Part shown: piece after piece, positions 1 through 5,401 of the stretch | Layout of the letters: each line of letters begins with the position of its first letter | How positions within the stretch are numbered: the stretch's first letter is position 1 | Source of the DNA: Gammaproteobacteria bacterium | GTDB taxonomy: Bacteria; Pseudomonadota; Gammaproteobacteria; Steroidobacterales; Steroidobacteraceae | Reading direction: 5' to 3' | Length of the DNA: 5,401 nt | Assembly: GCA_020846815.1 (NCBI GenBank) | Contig: JADLDF010000035.1 | Coordinates: 1-5,401, forward strand | The notes under the pieces: generated by a model | The model's database searches: none | Told to the model about the DNA's origin: nothing | The model's input: only the letters and a program-made list of their open reading frames with translations | Made by a program: the position numbers and the translations under genes

Positions 1-886
1 CCCGGCGCAGGAACTCCTCGGTCGTCTGTCCTTCCGGAACCGGGTAGCGCGGCAGCATGCTCTCGCCGAGCCGCAGCGGCAGGCTGCAGCGGCGGGCGAT
101 CTCGACCGAGTTCTCGATCGCCTCGGGAATGTCGGCGAACAGCTCGACCATCTCGGCCGGCGAGCGCAGGTACTGCTGCGGCGTGTACTTGCGCAGCCGC
201 GACGGGTCGGCGAGCAGCGTGCCGTCGTGGATGCAGACGCGCGCCTCGTGCGACTCGAAGTCGCCCGGCGCCAGGAAGCGCACGTCGTTGGTCGCGACGA
301 CCGGCAGCGCATGCTGCGCGGCGAAGGCCAGCGTGGCCTCGATCAGCGCCTCCTCGTCCGGCCTGCCGACGCGTGTCAGCTCGAGGTAGTAGCGGTCGGG
401 CTCGAAGCGCGCCTGCCAGAACGCCAGCGCACGCTCGGCCTCGGCAGGCCGCCGCGACTGCAGGCAGCGACCGACGTCGCCGAAGGCGCCGCCGGAGAGC
501 GCGATCAGGCCGCTGGTGGTCTCGGGGATCAGCCAGGCGCGATCCACCATCGGCGCGCCCTTCTGCTGACCCTCGAGATAGGCTCGCGAGACCAGACGCG
601 TGAGGTTGCCGTAGCCGGTCGGGTTCATGCACAGCAGCGTCAGCCGCGACGGCGTGCTGCGCTCGCCCGGCTCGGCGATGCAGAGATCGACGCCGATCAG
701 CGGCTTCACGCCCTTCTGCAGCGCTTCGCGATAGAACTTCACCATCGCGAACAGGTTGTGCTCGTCGGTGAGCGCGATCGCCGGCATCTTCACTGCCGCG
801 GTGGCGGCGATCAGCTCGGGCACGCGGATGACGCTGTCGACCAGCGAATACTCCGTATGCACGCGCAGATGCACGAACGTCGTCAT
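1..886 (-). CDS. dnaE: DNA polymerase III alpha subunit, N-terminal part (3' end outside window)
   Basis: Partial gene: the first 295 codons, running off the window edge without a stop; the family is about 1150-1180 residues long. The protein is the catalytic subunit of the replicative polymerase. This part is the PHP domain and the start of the next region: FVHLRVHTEYSLVDS (4-18), PAIALTDEHNLFAMVKFYRE (35-54), then GVKPLIGVDL, NPTGYGNLTRLVSRAY, LIALSGGAFGDVGR, YYLELTRVGRPDEE, LPVVATNDVRF, ESHEARVCIHDG and LFADIPEAIENSVEIARRC, all in the order seen in E. coli DnaE. The first PHP metal motif reads H-L-R-V-H, with Arg8 where metal-binding PHP domains have His, as in E. coli; this suggests a PHP domain without nuclease activity and proofreading by a separate DnaQ (inference). 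The polymerase palm lies outside the window. ATG 886 follows the rnhB stop by 19 nt with GGCGG as a possible weak ribosome binding site. Confidence 0.97.
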   Translation of the reverse strand, partial: MTTFVHLRVHTEYSLVDSVIRVPELIAATAAVKMPAIALTDEHNLFAMVKFYREALQKGVKPLIGVDLCIAEPGERSTPSRLTLLCMNPTGYGNLTRLVSRAYLEGQQKGAPMVDRAWLIPETTSGLIALSGGAFGDVGRCLQSRRPAEAERALAFWQARFEPDRYYLELTRVGRPDEEALIEATLAFAAQHALPVVATNDVRFLAPGDFESHEARVCIHDGTLLADPSRLRKYTPQQYLRSPAEMVELFADIPEAIENSVEIARRCSLPLRLGESMLPRYPVPEGQTTEEFLRR

Positions 887-905
887 GAACCGCCGCCGGG
901 AAGGG

Positions 906-1532
906 TCAGGGAGGAGACGCGGCCGATTTTACCGGGCCGAAACTGCGGCGGTGTACCGGTGAGGGCCCGAGCTGACCCAGGGCTGCGAGATGCCGCGGCG
1001 TCGGATAGCCCTTGTGAACCGCGAAACCGAATCCAGGAAAGCGCGTATCCAGTTGTTCCATCAACTGATCCCGCCAGGTCTTCGCGAGGATCGAGGCGGC
1101 GGCGATCGACGCGTGGGAGCCATCGCCCCGCACGATCGCCCTGGCATCGGCGGCGCAGCCGAGGTCGTCCAGGCGGGGCAGCCGGTTGCCGTCGACCACG
1201 AGGGCCCGCGGCGGCAGGGCGAGCCCGAGCACCGCGCGGCGCATCGCCAGCAGCGTGGCGCCGAGGATGTTCAGCGCATCGATCTCCGCAGGGTCGGCGA
1301 CACCGATCGCCCAGCAGCGTGCGGCTTCGCGGATCCGCGCGGCCAGTGCCACGCGCACCTCGGGCTCGAGCTGCTTGGAGTCGGCGAGACCCTCGAACGG
1401 CCGCTCCGGATCGAGCATCACGGCCGCGGCGACCACGGGCCCGGCGAGCGGACCGCGTCCGGCCTCGTCGACGCCCGCGAGCCACGGCGCGGCCGGCCAG
1501 GCCGCGAGCGGGATCGTCGCTGCGCCCTGCAC
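906..1532 (-). CDS. rnhB: Ribonuclease HII
   Basis: RNase HII cuts 5' of ribonucleotides embedded in duplex DNA and starts their repair; it acts on the nucleoid. With the GTG at 1532 the product has 208 residues (E. coli 198). Seen: GVDEAGRGPLAGPVVAAAV at 20-38 with the metal ligands Asp22 and Glu23 and the GRG motif; LADSKQL at 49-55; VVDGN at 112-116 (Asp114); IVRGDGSHASIAAASILAK at 133-151 (Asp137); RD at 154-155; HKGYPTPRH at 173-181 with Tyr176, the conserved junction-sensing Tyr. The active site is therefore complete. The start is uncertain: there is no ATG between the lpxB stop and the DEAGRG motif. In-frame choices are GTG 1532 (19 residues before the motif, close to E. coli but without a clear Shine-Dalgarno sequence), TTG 1568 (220 residues, GGGA directly before it) and GTG 1607 (233 residues, overlapping lpxB by 14 nt). 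The family call is certain; the exact 5' end is not. Confidence 0.95.
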   Translation of the reverse strand: MQGAATIPLAAWPAAPWLAGVDEAGRGPLAGPVVAAAVMLDPERPFEGLADSKQLEPEVRVALAARIREAARCWAIGVADPAEIDALNILGATLLAMRRAVLGLALPPRALVVDGNRLPRLDDLGCAADARAIVRGDGSHASIAAASILAKTWRDQLMEQLDTRFPGFGFAVHKGYPTPRHLAALGQLGPSPVHRRSFGPVKSAASPP

Positions 1533-1534
1533 CG

Positions 1535-1548
1535 CGGCCGCGCGGCCG
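1535..1548. repeat. 14-bp perfect GC palindrome just upstream of the GTG 1532 candidate start of rnhB
   Basis: The sequence CGGCCGCGCGGCCG equals its own reverse complement. On the transcript it could fold into a 5-bp stem with a 4-nt loop. It occupies the place where a Shine-Dalgarno sequence for GTG 1532 would be, so it either hinders that start or lies inside the rnhB coding region if an upstream start is used. In DNA this rich in G and C, a palindrome of this size can arise by chance. It has no following T-run, so it is not an intrinsic terminator. Confidence 0.5.
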
Positions 1549-1593
1549 GACGGAGCGCGGGGCGGCAATCCCGCGGCGCGTCCGCCGTCCCGT

Positions 1594-2772
1594 CTAGCCG
1601 GCGGCACGGGACCGCACCAGTTCGAGGATGGCCTCGGCGGCGCGCTCGGCCCCGCCCTGGCGCAGCGTCTCATGCACCGTGAGAAACCGCCGCTGCAGCG
1701 AGTCGTCGCGTCGCGATGCCTCGAGCTGCACCAGCAACGCCGCGCCGAGCGCCTCCGGCTGCACTGCGTCCTGCAGGAACTCGGGCACCACGCGTTCGCC
1801 GACCAGCAGGTTCGGCTGGGCGACGTACTCCACCTTGAGCAGCCCCAGGCGGCGCAGCAGCAGCGCGGTGATCGCGCCGACGCGGTAGGCGACGACCATC
1901 GGCCGCTTCGACAGCAGCGTCTCGAGCGTCGCCGTGCCGGAGGCGACCAGCACCACGTCGGCGGCCGCGAGCGCGCTGCGCGACTGGCCATCGAGCAGTC
2001 GCAGCCCGAGGCCGGGCGCCGCCTGCGCGACGGCCTGTTCGAAACTCGCGCGCACGCGCGCCGAAGCCATCGGCGCGATCACCCGCAGGTTCGGCAGCCG
2101 TGCCGACAGCCACGCGGCGGCGGCGGCGAAATCCCGGCCGAGCCGCATCACGTCGCCGAGGCGGCTGCCCGGCAGCACCGCGAGCACGATGTCCGTCGGC
2201 GCGAGCCCGAGTTCGCGGCGCGCCGCCTCGCGGTCCGGTACCAGCGGAAAGCGGTCCGCGAGCGGATGGCCGACGAACAGCGCCTGCACGCCGTGCTCGG
2301 CATAGAAGCGCGGCTCGAACGGCAGCAGGCAGAGCACGAGGTCGATCGCACGACCGATCGTGCGCACGCGCCCCTGCCGCCAGGCCCAGACCTGCGGGCT
2401 GACGTACTGCACGGTCGCGAGTCCCGCGGCCTTGAGCGCCCGTGCGAGGCCGAGATTGAACTCCGGCGCATCGATGCCCACGAACACGTCGGGACGCCGC
2501 GCCAGCAGCGCTGCGCGCAGGCGCCGCCGCAGCGCGAACAGGCGCGGCAGGTGGCGCAGGATCTCGGTCAGACCCATGACCGCGAGCTCCTCGGCATCCG
2601 CCAGGACCTCGCAGCCCGCGGCGCGCATCTTCGGCCCGGCGACGCCGACGACCCGAATATCCGGGACGCGCTGGCGCAGCGCCTCGATCAGCGCCGCGCC
2701 GAGATTGTCTCCCGAGGCCTCGCCGGCCACGACGCCGATCGTCAGGCCGCTGCGCGCTGCCGTGCCGGCCAT
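1594..2772 (-). CDS. lpxB: Lipid A-disaccharide synthase LpxB
   Basis: Glycosyltransferase of family GT19 that joins UDP-2,3-diacylglucosamine and lipid X to make the tetraacylated disaccharide 1-phosphate, at the inner face of the inner membrane. The length of 392 residues is normal. Motifs in order: VAGEASGDNLGA (15-26, Glu18 = E. coli Glu15); ELAVMGLTEIL (62-72); VGIDAPEFNL (98-107, Asp101 = Asp98); QYVSPQVWAWR (122-132); LPFEPRFY (150-157); VGHPL (167-171); LPGSR (200-204, Arg204 = Arg201); ASGTATLETLLSKRPMVVAY (277-296); then PNLLVGERVVPEFLQ. One small oddity is PGSRLGDV, with Asp207 where the family usually has Glu. ATG 2772 lies 9 nt after the lpxA stop; the ribosome binding site is weak, but the start gives the usual short lead before the GEASGD loop. 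The stop is TAG. The unusual openness of other frames across this gene reflects its GC content and is not a sign of extra genes. Confidence 0.98.
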   Translation of the reverse strand: MAGTAARSGLTIGVVAGEASGDNLGAALIEALRQRVPDIRVVGVAGPKMRAAGCEVLADAEELAVMGLTEILRHLPRLFALRRRLRAALLARRPDVFVGIDAPEFNLGLARALKAAGLATVQYVSPQVWAWRQGRVRTIGRAIDLVLCLLPFEPRFYAEHGVQALFVGHPLADRFPLVPDREAARRELGLAPTDIVLAVLPGSRLGDVMRLGRDFAAAAAWLSARLPNLRVIAPMASARVRASFEQAVAQAAPGLGLRLLDGQSRSALAAADVVLVASGTATLETLLSKRPMVVAYRVGAITALLLRRLGLLKVEYVAQPNLLVGERVVPEFLQDAVQPEALGAALLVQLEASRRDDSLQRRFLTVHETLRQGGAERAAEAILELVRSRAAG

Positions 2773-2781
2773 CGGCCGCGC

Positions 2782-3555
2782 CTAGCGCACGAGGCTGCGG
2801 GTCGAGCGCCCGATGAACTCGACGAAGGGCACGATCTCCGGCTGCGTCGCGGCCGCGGCGCGCAGCTTCTCGAGCGCCTCGGCGAGCTTCAGGTCGGCGC
2901 GGTAGAGCGTGCGGAACGCGTTCTTGATGTTGCGCACCTGATCCGGCGTGAAGCCGCGACGCGACAGGCCGGTCGCATTCACCGAATGCGGCACCGCCGG
3001 CTGGCCGACCGCCATGATGTAGGGCGGCACGTCGCGGGTCACGGCGGTGTTGTTGGCGATGAAGGCGTGCGCGCCGACCTTGCAGAACTGATGCACGGCC
3101 GAGAGGCCGGCCATGATGACGTGGTCGCCGAGCTCCACGTGGCCTCCCAGGGTCGCGACGTTTGCCATGACGACGTGGTCGCCGACGATGCAGTCGTGCG
3201 CCACATGCGTGTAGGCCATGAACAGGCCGTCGCTGCCGACGCGCGTCACGCCCTTGTCGTGGGTCGTGCCGCGGTTGACGGTCGTGAACTCGCGGAACAC
3301 GTTGCGGTCGCCGATCTCGAGCCGCGTCGGCTCGCCCTTGTATTTCTTGTCCTGCGGCGCGTCGCCGATGGAGGCGAACTGGAAGATGCGGTTGCCCGCG
3401 CCGATGCGGGTCGAGCCGCCGATGACGACGTGCGGGCCGATGATCGTGCCCGGACCGATTTCGACGTCGGGCCCGATGACCGAGAACGCGCCGACCTCGA
3501 CGTCGGCGGCGAGCCGGGCGCCCGGAGAGATCACTGCTCGCGGATCGATCGCCAT
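2782..3555 (-). CDS. lpxA: Acyl-ACP--UDP-N-acetylglucosamine O-acyltransferase LpxA
   Basis: First enzyme of lipid A synthesis: it moves a 3-hydroxyacyl chain from ACP to the 3-OH of UDP-GlcNAc, as a cytoplasmic homotrimer. The 257-residue product (E. coli 262) has a left-handed beta-helix from about 1 to 185 (repeats such as IGPDVEIGPGTIIGPHVVIG) and a helical C-terminal domain that includes GLSRRGFTPDQVRNIKNAFR and ends in STRSLVR. With a five-residue offset to E. coli, the catalytic base is H120 in THVAHDC (His125); H117, H139 and H155 match His122, His144 and His160. QFASIGDAPQDKKYKGEPTR (59-78) is the substrate-binding loop region. E. coli His99 is replaced by Asn94 in VNRGT, a form I also recall from Xanthomonas LpxA. 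The acyl-ruler position (E. coli Gly173) is Asn168. ATG 3555 lies 4 nt after the fabZ stop and has a good Shine-Dalgarno sequence, AAGGGG. The stop is TAG. Confidence 0.98.
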   Translation of the reverse strand: MAIDPRAVISPGARLAADVEVGAFSVIGPDVEIGPGTIIGPHVVIGGSTRIGAGNRIFQFASIGDAPQDKKYKGEPTRLEIGDRNVFREFTTVNRGTTHDKGVTRVGSDGLFMAYTHVAHDCIVGDHVVMANVATLGGHVELGDHVIMAGLSAVHQFCKVGAHAFIANNTAVTRDVPPYIMAVGQPAVPHSVNATGLSRRGFTPDQVRNIKNAFRTLYRADLKLAEALEKLRAAAATQPEIVPFVEFIGRSTRSLVR

Positions 3556-3559
3556 CGCT

Positions 3560-4018
3560 TCACCCCTTGTACTTCTGGGGAGCGACCATCATTTCGGCCG
3601 AAGCGGCCTCGACGTCGCCGACCAGGGCCGTGGCGGAGAATTTCCAGATGCCGCGCATCTGCCGCTCGAGCGTCGCCGTCAGCAAGAGCTGATCGCCGGG
3701 CTCGACGGGACGGCGGAAACGCGCCTTGTCGATGCCCACGAAATAGAAGAGCGTCTGGTCGTCGGGGAGCACCTCCGCGGTCACGAACGCCAGGACGCCG
3801 GCCGCCTGCGCCATCGCCTCGACGATCAGCACGCCGGGCATGACCGGCCGCTGCGGGAAGTGGCCGGGAAAGAAAGGCTCGTTGTAGGTGACGTTCTTCA
3901 GCGCACGGATACTCTCGCCCTTGCGGTATTCGAGCACGCGGTCCACGAGCAGGAACGGGTAGCGGTGCGGCAGCAGCCGCATGATCGCGTTGATGTCGAG
4001 GGAGATGTTGTCCGTCAC
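3560..4018 (-). CDS. fabZ: 3-hydroxyacyl-[acyl-carrier-protein] dehydratase FabZ
   Basis: Cytoplasmic hot-dog-fold dehydratase of type II fatty acid synthesis. It converts 3-hydroxyacyl-ACP to trans-2-enoyl-ACP and so competes with LpxA and LpxD for the same substrate. The 152-residue length is normal (E. coli 151). Motifs seen: [14 protein letters not shown] at 15-28; [19 protein letters not shown] at 46-64, with the catalytic His53 in GHFP; and the catalytic Glu67 in [10 protein letters not shown]; then [13 protein letters not shown] further on. The start is GTG at 4018-4016, sharing the four bases GTGA with the lpxD stop codon, which points to translational coupling. A good Shine-Dalgarno sequence (GAGGA) lies 6 nt upstream inside the lpxD coding region. 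An ATG start would only be possible at Met13, which would cut off conserved residues, so GTG is preferred. The last two sense codons (Lys-Gly) also form the lpxA ribosome binding site. Confidence 0.98.
   Translation of the reverse strand: MTDNISLDINAIMRLLPHRYPFLLVDRVLEYRKGESIRALKNVTYNEPFFPGHFPQRPVMPGVLIVEAMAQAAGVLAFVTAEVLPDDQTLFYFVGIDKARFRRPVEPGDQLLLTATLERQMRGIWKFSATALVGDVEAASAEMMVAPQKYKG
3563..3568 (-). promoter_or_regulatory. Shine-Dalgarno sequence of lpxA in the last codons of fabZ
   Basis: AAGGGG lies 7 nt before the lpxA ATG and consists of the last two sense codons of fabZ (Lys151, Gly152), just before its TGA. This is the clearest ribosome binding site in the window and fixes ATG 3555 as the lpxA start. 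Confidence 0.8.
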
Positions 4019-5067
4019 GCGTCGTCCTCGTCGTCTCGGCCGTGGCCGGCACCGGCCGTGCCGCGCCGTTGCAGCGCATTGACCTTGCGGGCCAGGATGT
4101 CCAGCCGCTTCAGGCGCGCGAGTATGCGGCGCCAGTCGGCGAATTTCTCGACCGGGACGCCGCTCGCATACACGCCCGGCTCGGTGATGTCACCGACGAC
4201 CATGCCGCGGGCCGTGACCACGACGTCGTCGCAGATGCTGAGGTGGCCGGCCACGCCGACCTGGCCGGCGAGCTGGCAGCGTGCACCGATGATCGTGCTG
4301 CCGGCGATGCCGACGCAGCCGGCGATCGCCGTGTGCGCGCCGATGCGCACGTTGTGACCCACTTGTACCTGGTTGTCGATCTTGACGCCCTCGCCGATGA
4401 CCGTGTCGTCGATCGCGCCACGATCGATGGTGGTGTTGGCACCGATCTCGACGTCGGCACCGACGCGCACCGTGCCGACCTGCGGCACCTTGACCCAGGC
4501 CCGGCCCTCGGGCGCGTAGCCGAAGCCGTCGGCGCCGATCACCGCACCGGGGTGCAGGATCGAGCGTGCCCCGATCTCGACGTCGTGACAGAGCGTGACG
4601 CGTGCGACCAGCCGGACGTCGTCGCCGACTCGCGCACCGGCGCCGACGATGCATCCCGGCCCCACCTCGACCCGCTCGCCGATCCGCGCCCCGGCCTCGA
4701 CGACCACGAGCGGCCCGACGTGCGCCGTCGCCGCGACCTGCGCCGCCGGGCTGACGACCGCCGTCGGGTCGACGCCGGCGCCCGCGAGACGCGGCGGATG
4801 CAGCATTGCGGCGATGCGCGCGAAGGTCGCATGCGGATTGCGGCAGACCAGCGCCGGGACCGGCGAGGCATCCGCCGCCTGCGGTGCGAGCACGACTGCG
4901 GTAGCGCGGGTGCGCCGCAGCTCGTCGCGCAGCCGTGGATTGACGAAGAAGGTCAGCGCGCCGGGGCCGGCGCCCGAGAGCGTGCCGATCGACTCGACGC
5001 GCACGCCGGGATCGCCGCGCAGCTCGCAGCCGAAGCGGATGGCGAGTTCGCCGAGCGTCGCCGCCAT
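4015..5067 (-). CDS. lpxD: UDP-3-O-(3-hydroxyacyl)glucosamine N-acyltransferase LpxD
   Basis: Lipid A pathway enzyme that transfers a 3-hydroxyacyl chain from ACP to the 2-amine of UDP-3-O-acyl-glucosamine, acting in the cytoplasm after LpxC. The 350-residue product fits the family (E. coli 341). Residues 1-100 form the uridine-binding N-terminal domain ([11 protein letters not shown] at 40-50). About 101-300 is a left-handed beta-helix of hexapeptide repeats, with the conserved DGFGY at 180-184 and [11 protein letters not shown] at 212-222. The catalytic His is H238 in QVQVGHN (E. coli His239), and H275 matches His276. TEPGVY (295-300) and a C-terminal helix (about 306-335) follow. The tail ends in the acidic string DDEDDA. 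Start: ATG 5067 gives the usual LpxD beginning (MAATLGELA); the frame stays open further upstream, but that part overlaps skp and has no family similarity. No clear Shine-Dalgarno sequence precedes it. The gene starts 40 nt after skp and its stop overlaps the fabZ start. Confidence 0.98.
   Translation of the reverse strand: MAATLGELAIRFGCELRGDPGVRVESIGTLSGAGPGALTFFVNPRLRDELRRTRATAVVLAPQAADASPVPALVCRNPHATFARIAAMLHPPRLAGAGVDPTAVVSPAAQVAATAHVGPLVVVEAGARIGERVEVGPGCIVGAGARVGDDVRLVARVTLCHDVEIGARSILHPGAVIGADGFGYAPEGRAWVKVPQVGTVRVGADVEIGANTTIDRGAIDDTVIGEGVKIDNQVQVGHNVRIGAHTAIAGCVGIAGSTIIGARCQLAGQVGVAGHLSICDDVVVTARGMVVGDITEPGVYASGVPVEKFADWRRILARLKRLDILARKVNALQRRGTAGAGHGRDDEDDA
4025..4029 (-). promoter_or_regulatory. 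Shine-Dalgarno sequence of fabZ inside the lpxD tail
   Basis: GAGGA lies 6 nt before the GTG start of fabZ. It falls in the codons of the acidic DDEDDA end of LpxD. Together with the GTGA stop/start overlap it supports the GTG start and suggests that ribosomes finishing lpxD help start fabZ (inference). Confidence 0.75.
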
Positions 5068-5107
5068 CCTGGTCTGCGGCCGTCCCGATTGCGGGAGCGG
5101 GCCGACC

Positions 5108-5401
5108 TCAGCGTCCGGTGGGCTTGGGCGCCGCGGGAGCGGCCGGAGCCGCCGGACGCGCCGCCGCCGGGGCCGCCGGCCCACGCGACTGCAGCAGCTG
5201 CAGCACGCCGCCGGTGATGTCGATGGTCGGCGTCGCGTAAATCACGCCATCGGTGATCACGAGGTCGAAGTTCTGCGTCTTGGCGTAGCTGCGCACCTCC
5301 TCGATCAGCGTGCGCTGCAGCTTCGACATCTCTTCGTTGCGCCGGGCGTTGAAGTCGTCCTGGATCTCGGACTGGCGCCGCGCGAGGTCGCGCTCGCCGT
5401 C
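5108..5401 (-). CDS. skp: Skp/OmpH-family periplasmic chaperone, C-terminal part (5' end outside window)
   Basis: Partial gene: only the last 97 codons lie in the window, in frame up to the window edge and ending in TGA at 5110-5108. In the known family, Skp is a trimeric periplasmic chaperone whose coiled-coil arms hold unfolded outer-membrane proteins on their way to BamA. Visible here are the end of a charged coiled-coil arm (DLARRQSEIQDDFNARRNEE), then a helix LQRTLIEEVRSYAKTQNFD and the closing strand segment LVITDGVIYATPTIDIT, which are typical of the OmpH C-terminus. The signal peptide and first arm are not visible. The protein does not stop after the usual end but carries about 25 further residues made almost only of Ala and Pro, with a few Arg and Lys. 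The position just upstream of lpxD is the canonical one. The family call is firm; the function of the tail is unknown. Confidence 0.93.
   Translation of the reverse strand, partial: DGERDLARRQSEIQDDFNARRNEEMSKLQRTLIEEVRSYAKTQNFDLVITDGVIYATPTIDITGGVLQLLQSRGPAAPAAARPAAPAAPAAPKPTGR

Noticed and set aside
1533..1593. An intrinsic terminator or promoter between lpxB and rnhB
   Set aside because: There is a GC palindrome but no T-run after it, and no recognisable -10/-35 pair in this all-GC stretch.
227..1597. A plus-strand open frame of about 456 codons opposite dnaE and rnhB
   Set aside because: It has no recognisable fold and its second half is an Arg/Pro/Ser-rich string; the opposite strand encodes clear DnaE and RNase HII.
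906..1991. A possible LpxB-RNase HII fusion or N-terminally extended RnhB, since the rnhB frame stays open far into lpxB
   Set aside because: The extension is in a different frame from lpxB, has Arg/Ser/Cys-rich content with no family similarity, and lpxB is intact with its own stop at 1594-1596.
1186..3843. A very long open frame on the plus strand (about 885 codons) opposite lpxB, lpxA and part of fabZ
   Set aside because: The product is rich in Arg, Ala, His and Asp without any domain, while the minus strand carries three complete, motif-bearing genes. In GC-rich DNA, stop codons are rare in the antisense frames.
5068..5184. An N-terminal extension of LpxD upstream of ATG 5067
   Set aside because: The extra 39 residues are Arg/Pro-rich, overlap the skp end in another frame and precede a standard LpxD N-terminus.
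4042..5217. A long plus-strand open frame opposite lpxD with periodic Asp-rich segments
   Set aside because: The periodicity is the antisense image of the hexapeptide repeats of LpxD (Val/Ile codons GTC and ATC read as GAC and GAT). No independent coding evidence.
1..5401. A novel defence, mobile or otherwise undescribed system
   Set aside because: All seven genes are recognised members of a conserved gammaproteobacterial operon in the usual order and orientation. No inserted gene, inverted repeat, tRNA site or composition break was seen.

Overview
The window is one piece of a tightly packed, very GC-rich chromosomal operon. All seven genes lie on the minus strand, and coding sequence covers almost the whole window. 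Read in the direction of transcription (from high to low coordinates) the order is skp/ompH (3' end only), lpxD, fabZ, lpxA, lpxB, rnhB, dnaE (5' end only). This matches the end of the bamA-skp-lpxD-fabZ-lpxA-lpxB-rnhB-dnaE cluster known from Gammaproteobacteria. The rnhB-dnaE link and the high GC content favour a GC-rich gammaproteobacterium, for example one near Xanthomonadales, Nevskiales or Steroidobacterales. The exact lineage is an inference.

Layout: 5401-5108 holds the C-terminal 97 codons of a Skp-type periplasmic chaperone. 5067-4015 is lpxD; 4018-3560 is fabZ, overlapping lpxD by 4 nt (GTGA); 3555-2782 is lpxA; 2772-1594 is lpxB; about 1532-906 is rnhB; 886-1 is the first 295 codons of dnaE. 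Gaps are 40 nt (skp-lpxD), 4 nt (fabZ-lpxA), 9 nt (lpxA-lpxB), about 61 nt (lpxB-rnhB, depending on the start) and 19 nt (rnhB-dnaE). I see no promoter, no intrinsic terminator, no RNA gene, no mobile element and no CRISPR array. There is no gene-free stretch over 300 bases.

How the genes work together: LpxA, LpxD and LpxB carry out three steps of the Raetz pathway for lipid A: first O-acylation of UDP-GlcNAc, N-acylation after LpxC, and disaccharide formation. FabZ uses the same pool of 3-hydroxyacyl-ACP for phospholipid fatty acids, so its place between lpxD and lpxA puts the competing users of one substrate in one transcript. Skp escorts outer-membrane proteins to the Bam machinery, so the upstream part of the operon is devoted to building the outer membrane. 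rnhB (removal of ribonucleotides from DNA) and dnaE (replicative polymerase) are genome-maintenance genes that share the transcript.

I found no sign of an undescribed system here. The points worth a second look are residue-level: an Asn at the LpxA acyl-chain ruler position, an Ala-Arg-Gly next to the LpxD ruler Met, an Ala/Pro-rich tail on Skp, Shine-Dalgarno sequences built into the last codons of lpxD and fabZ, and an unclear rnhB start.
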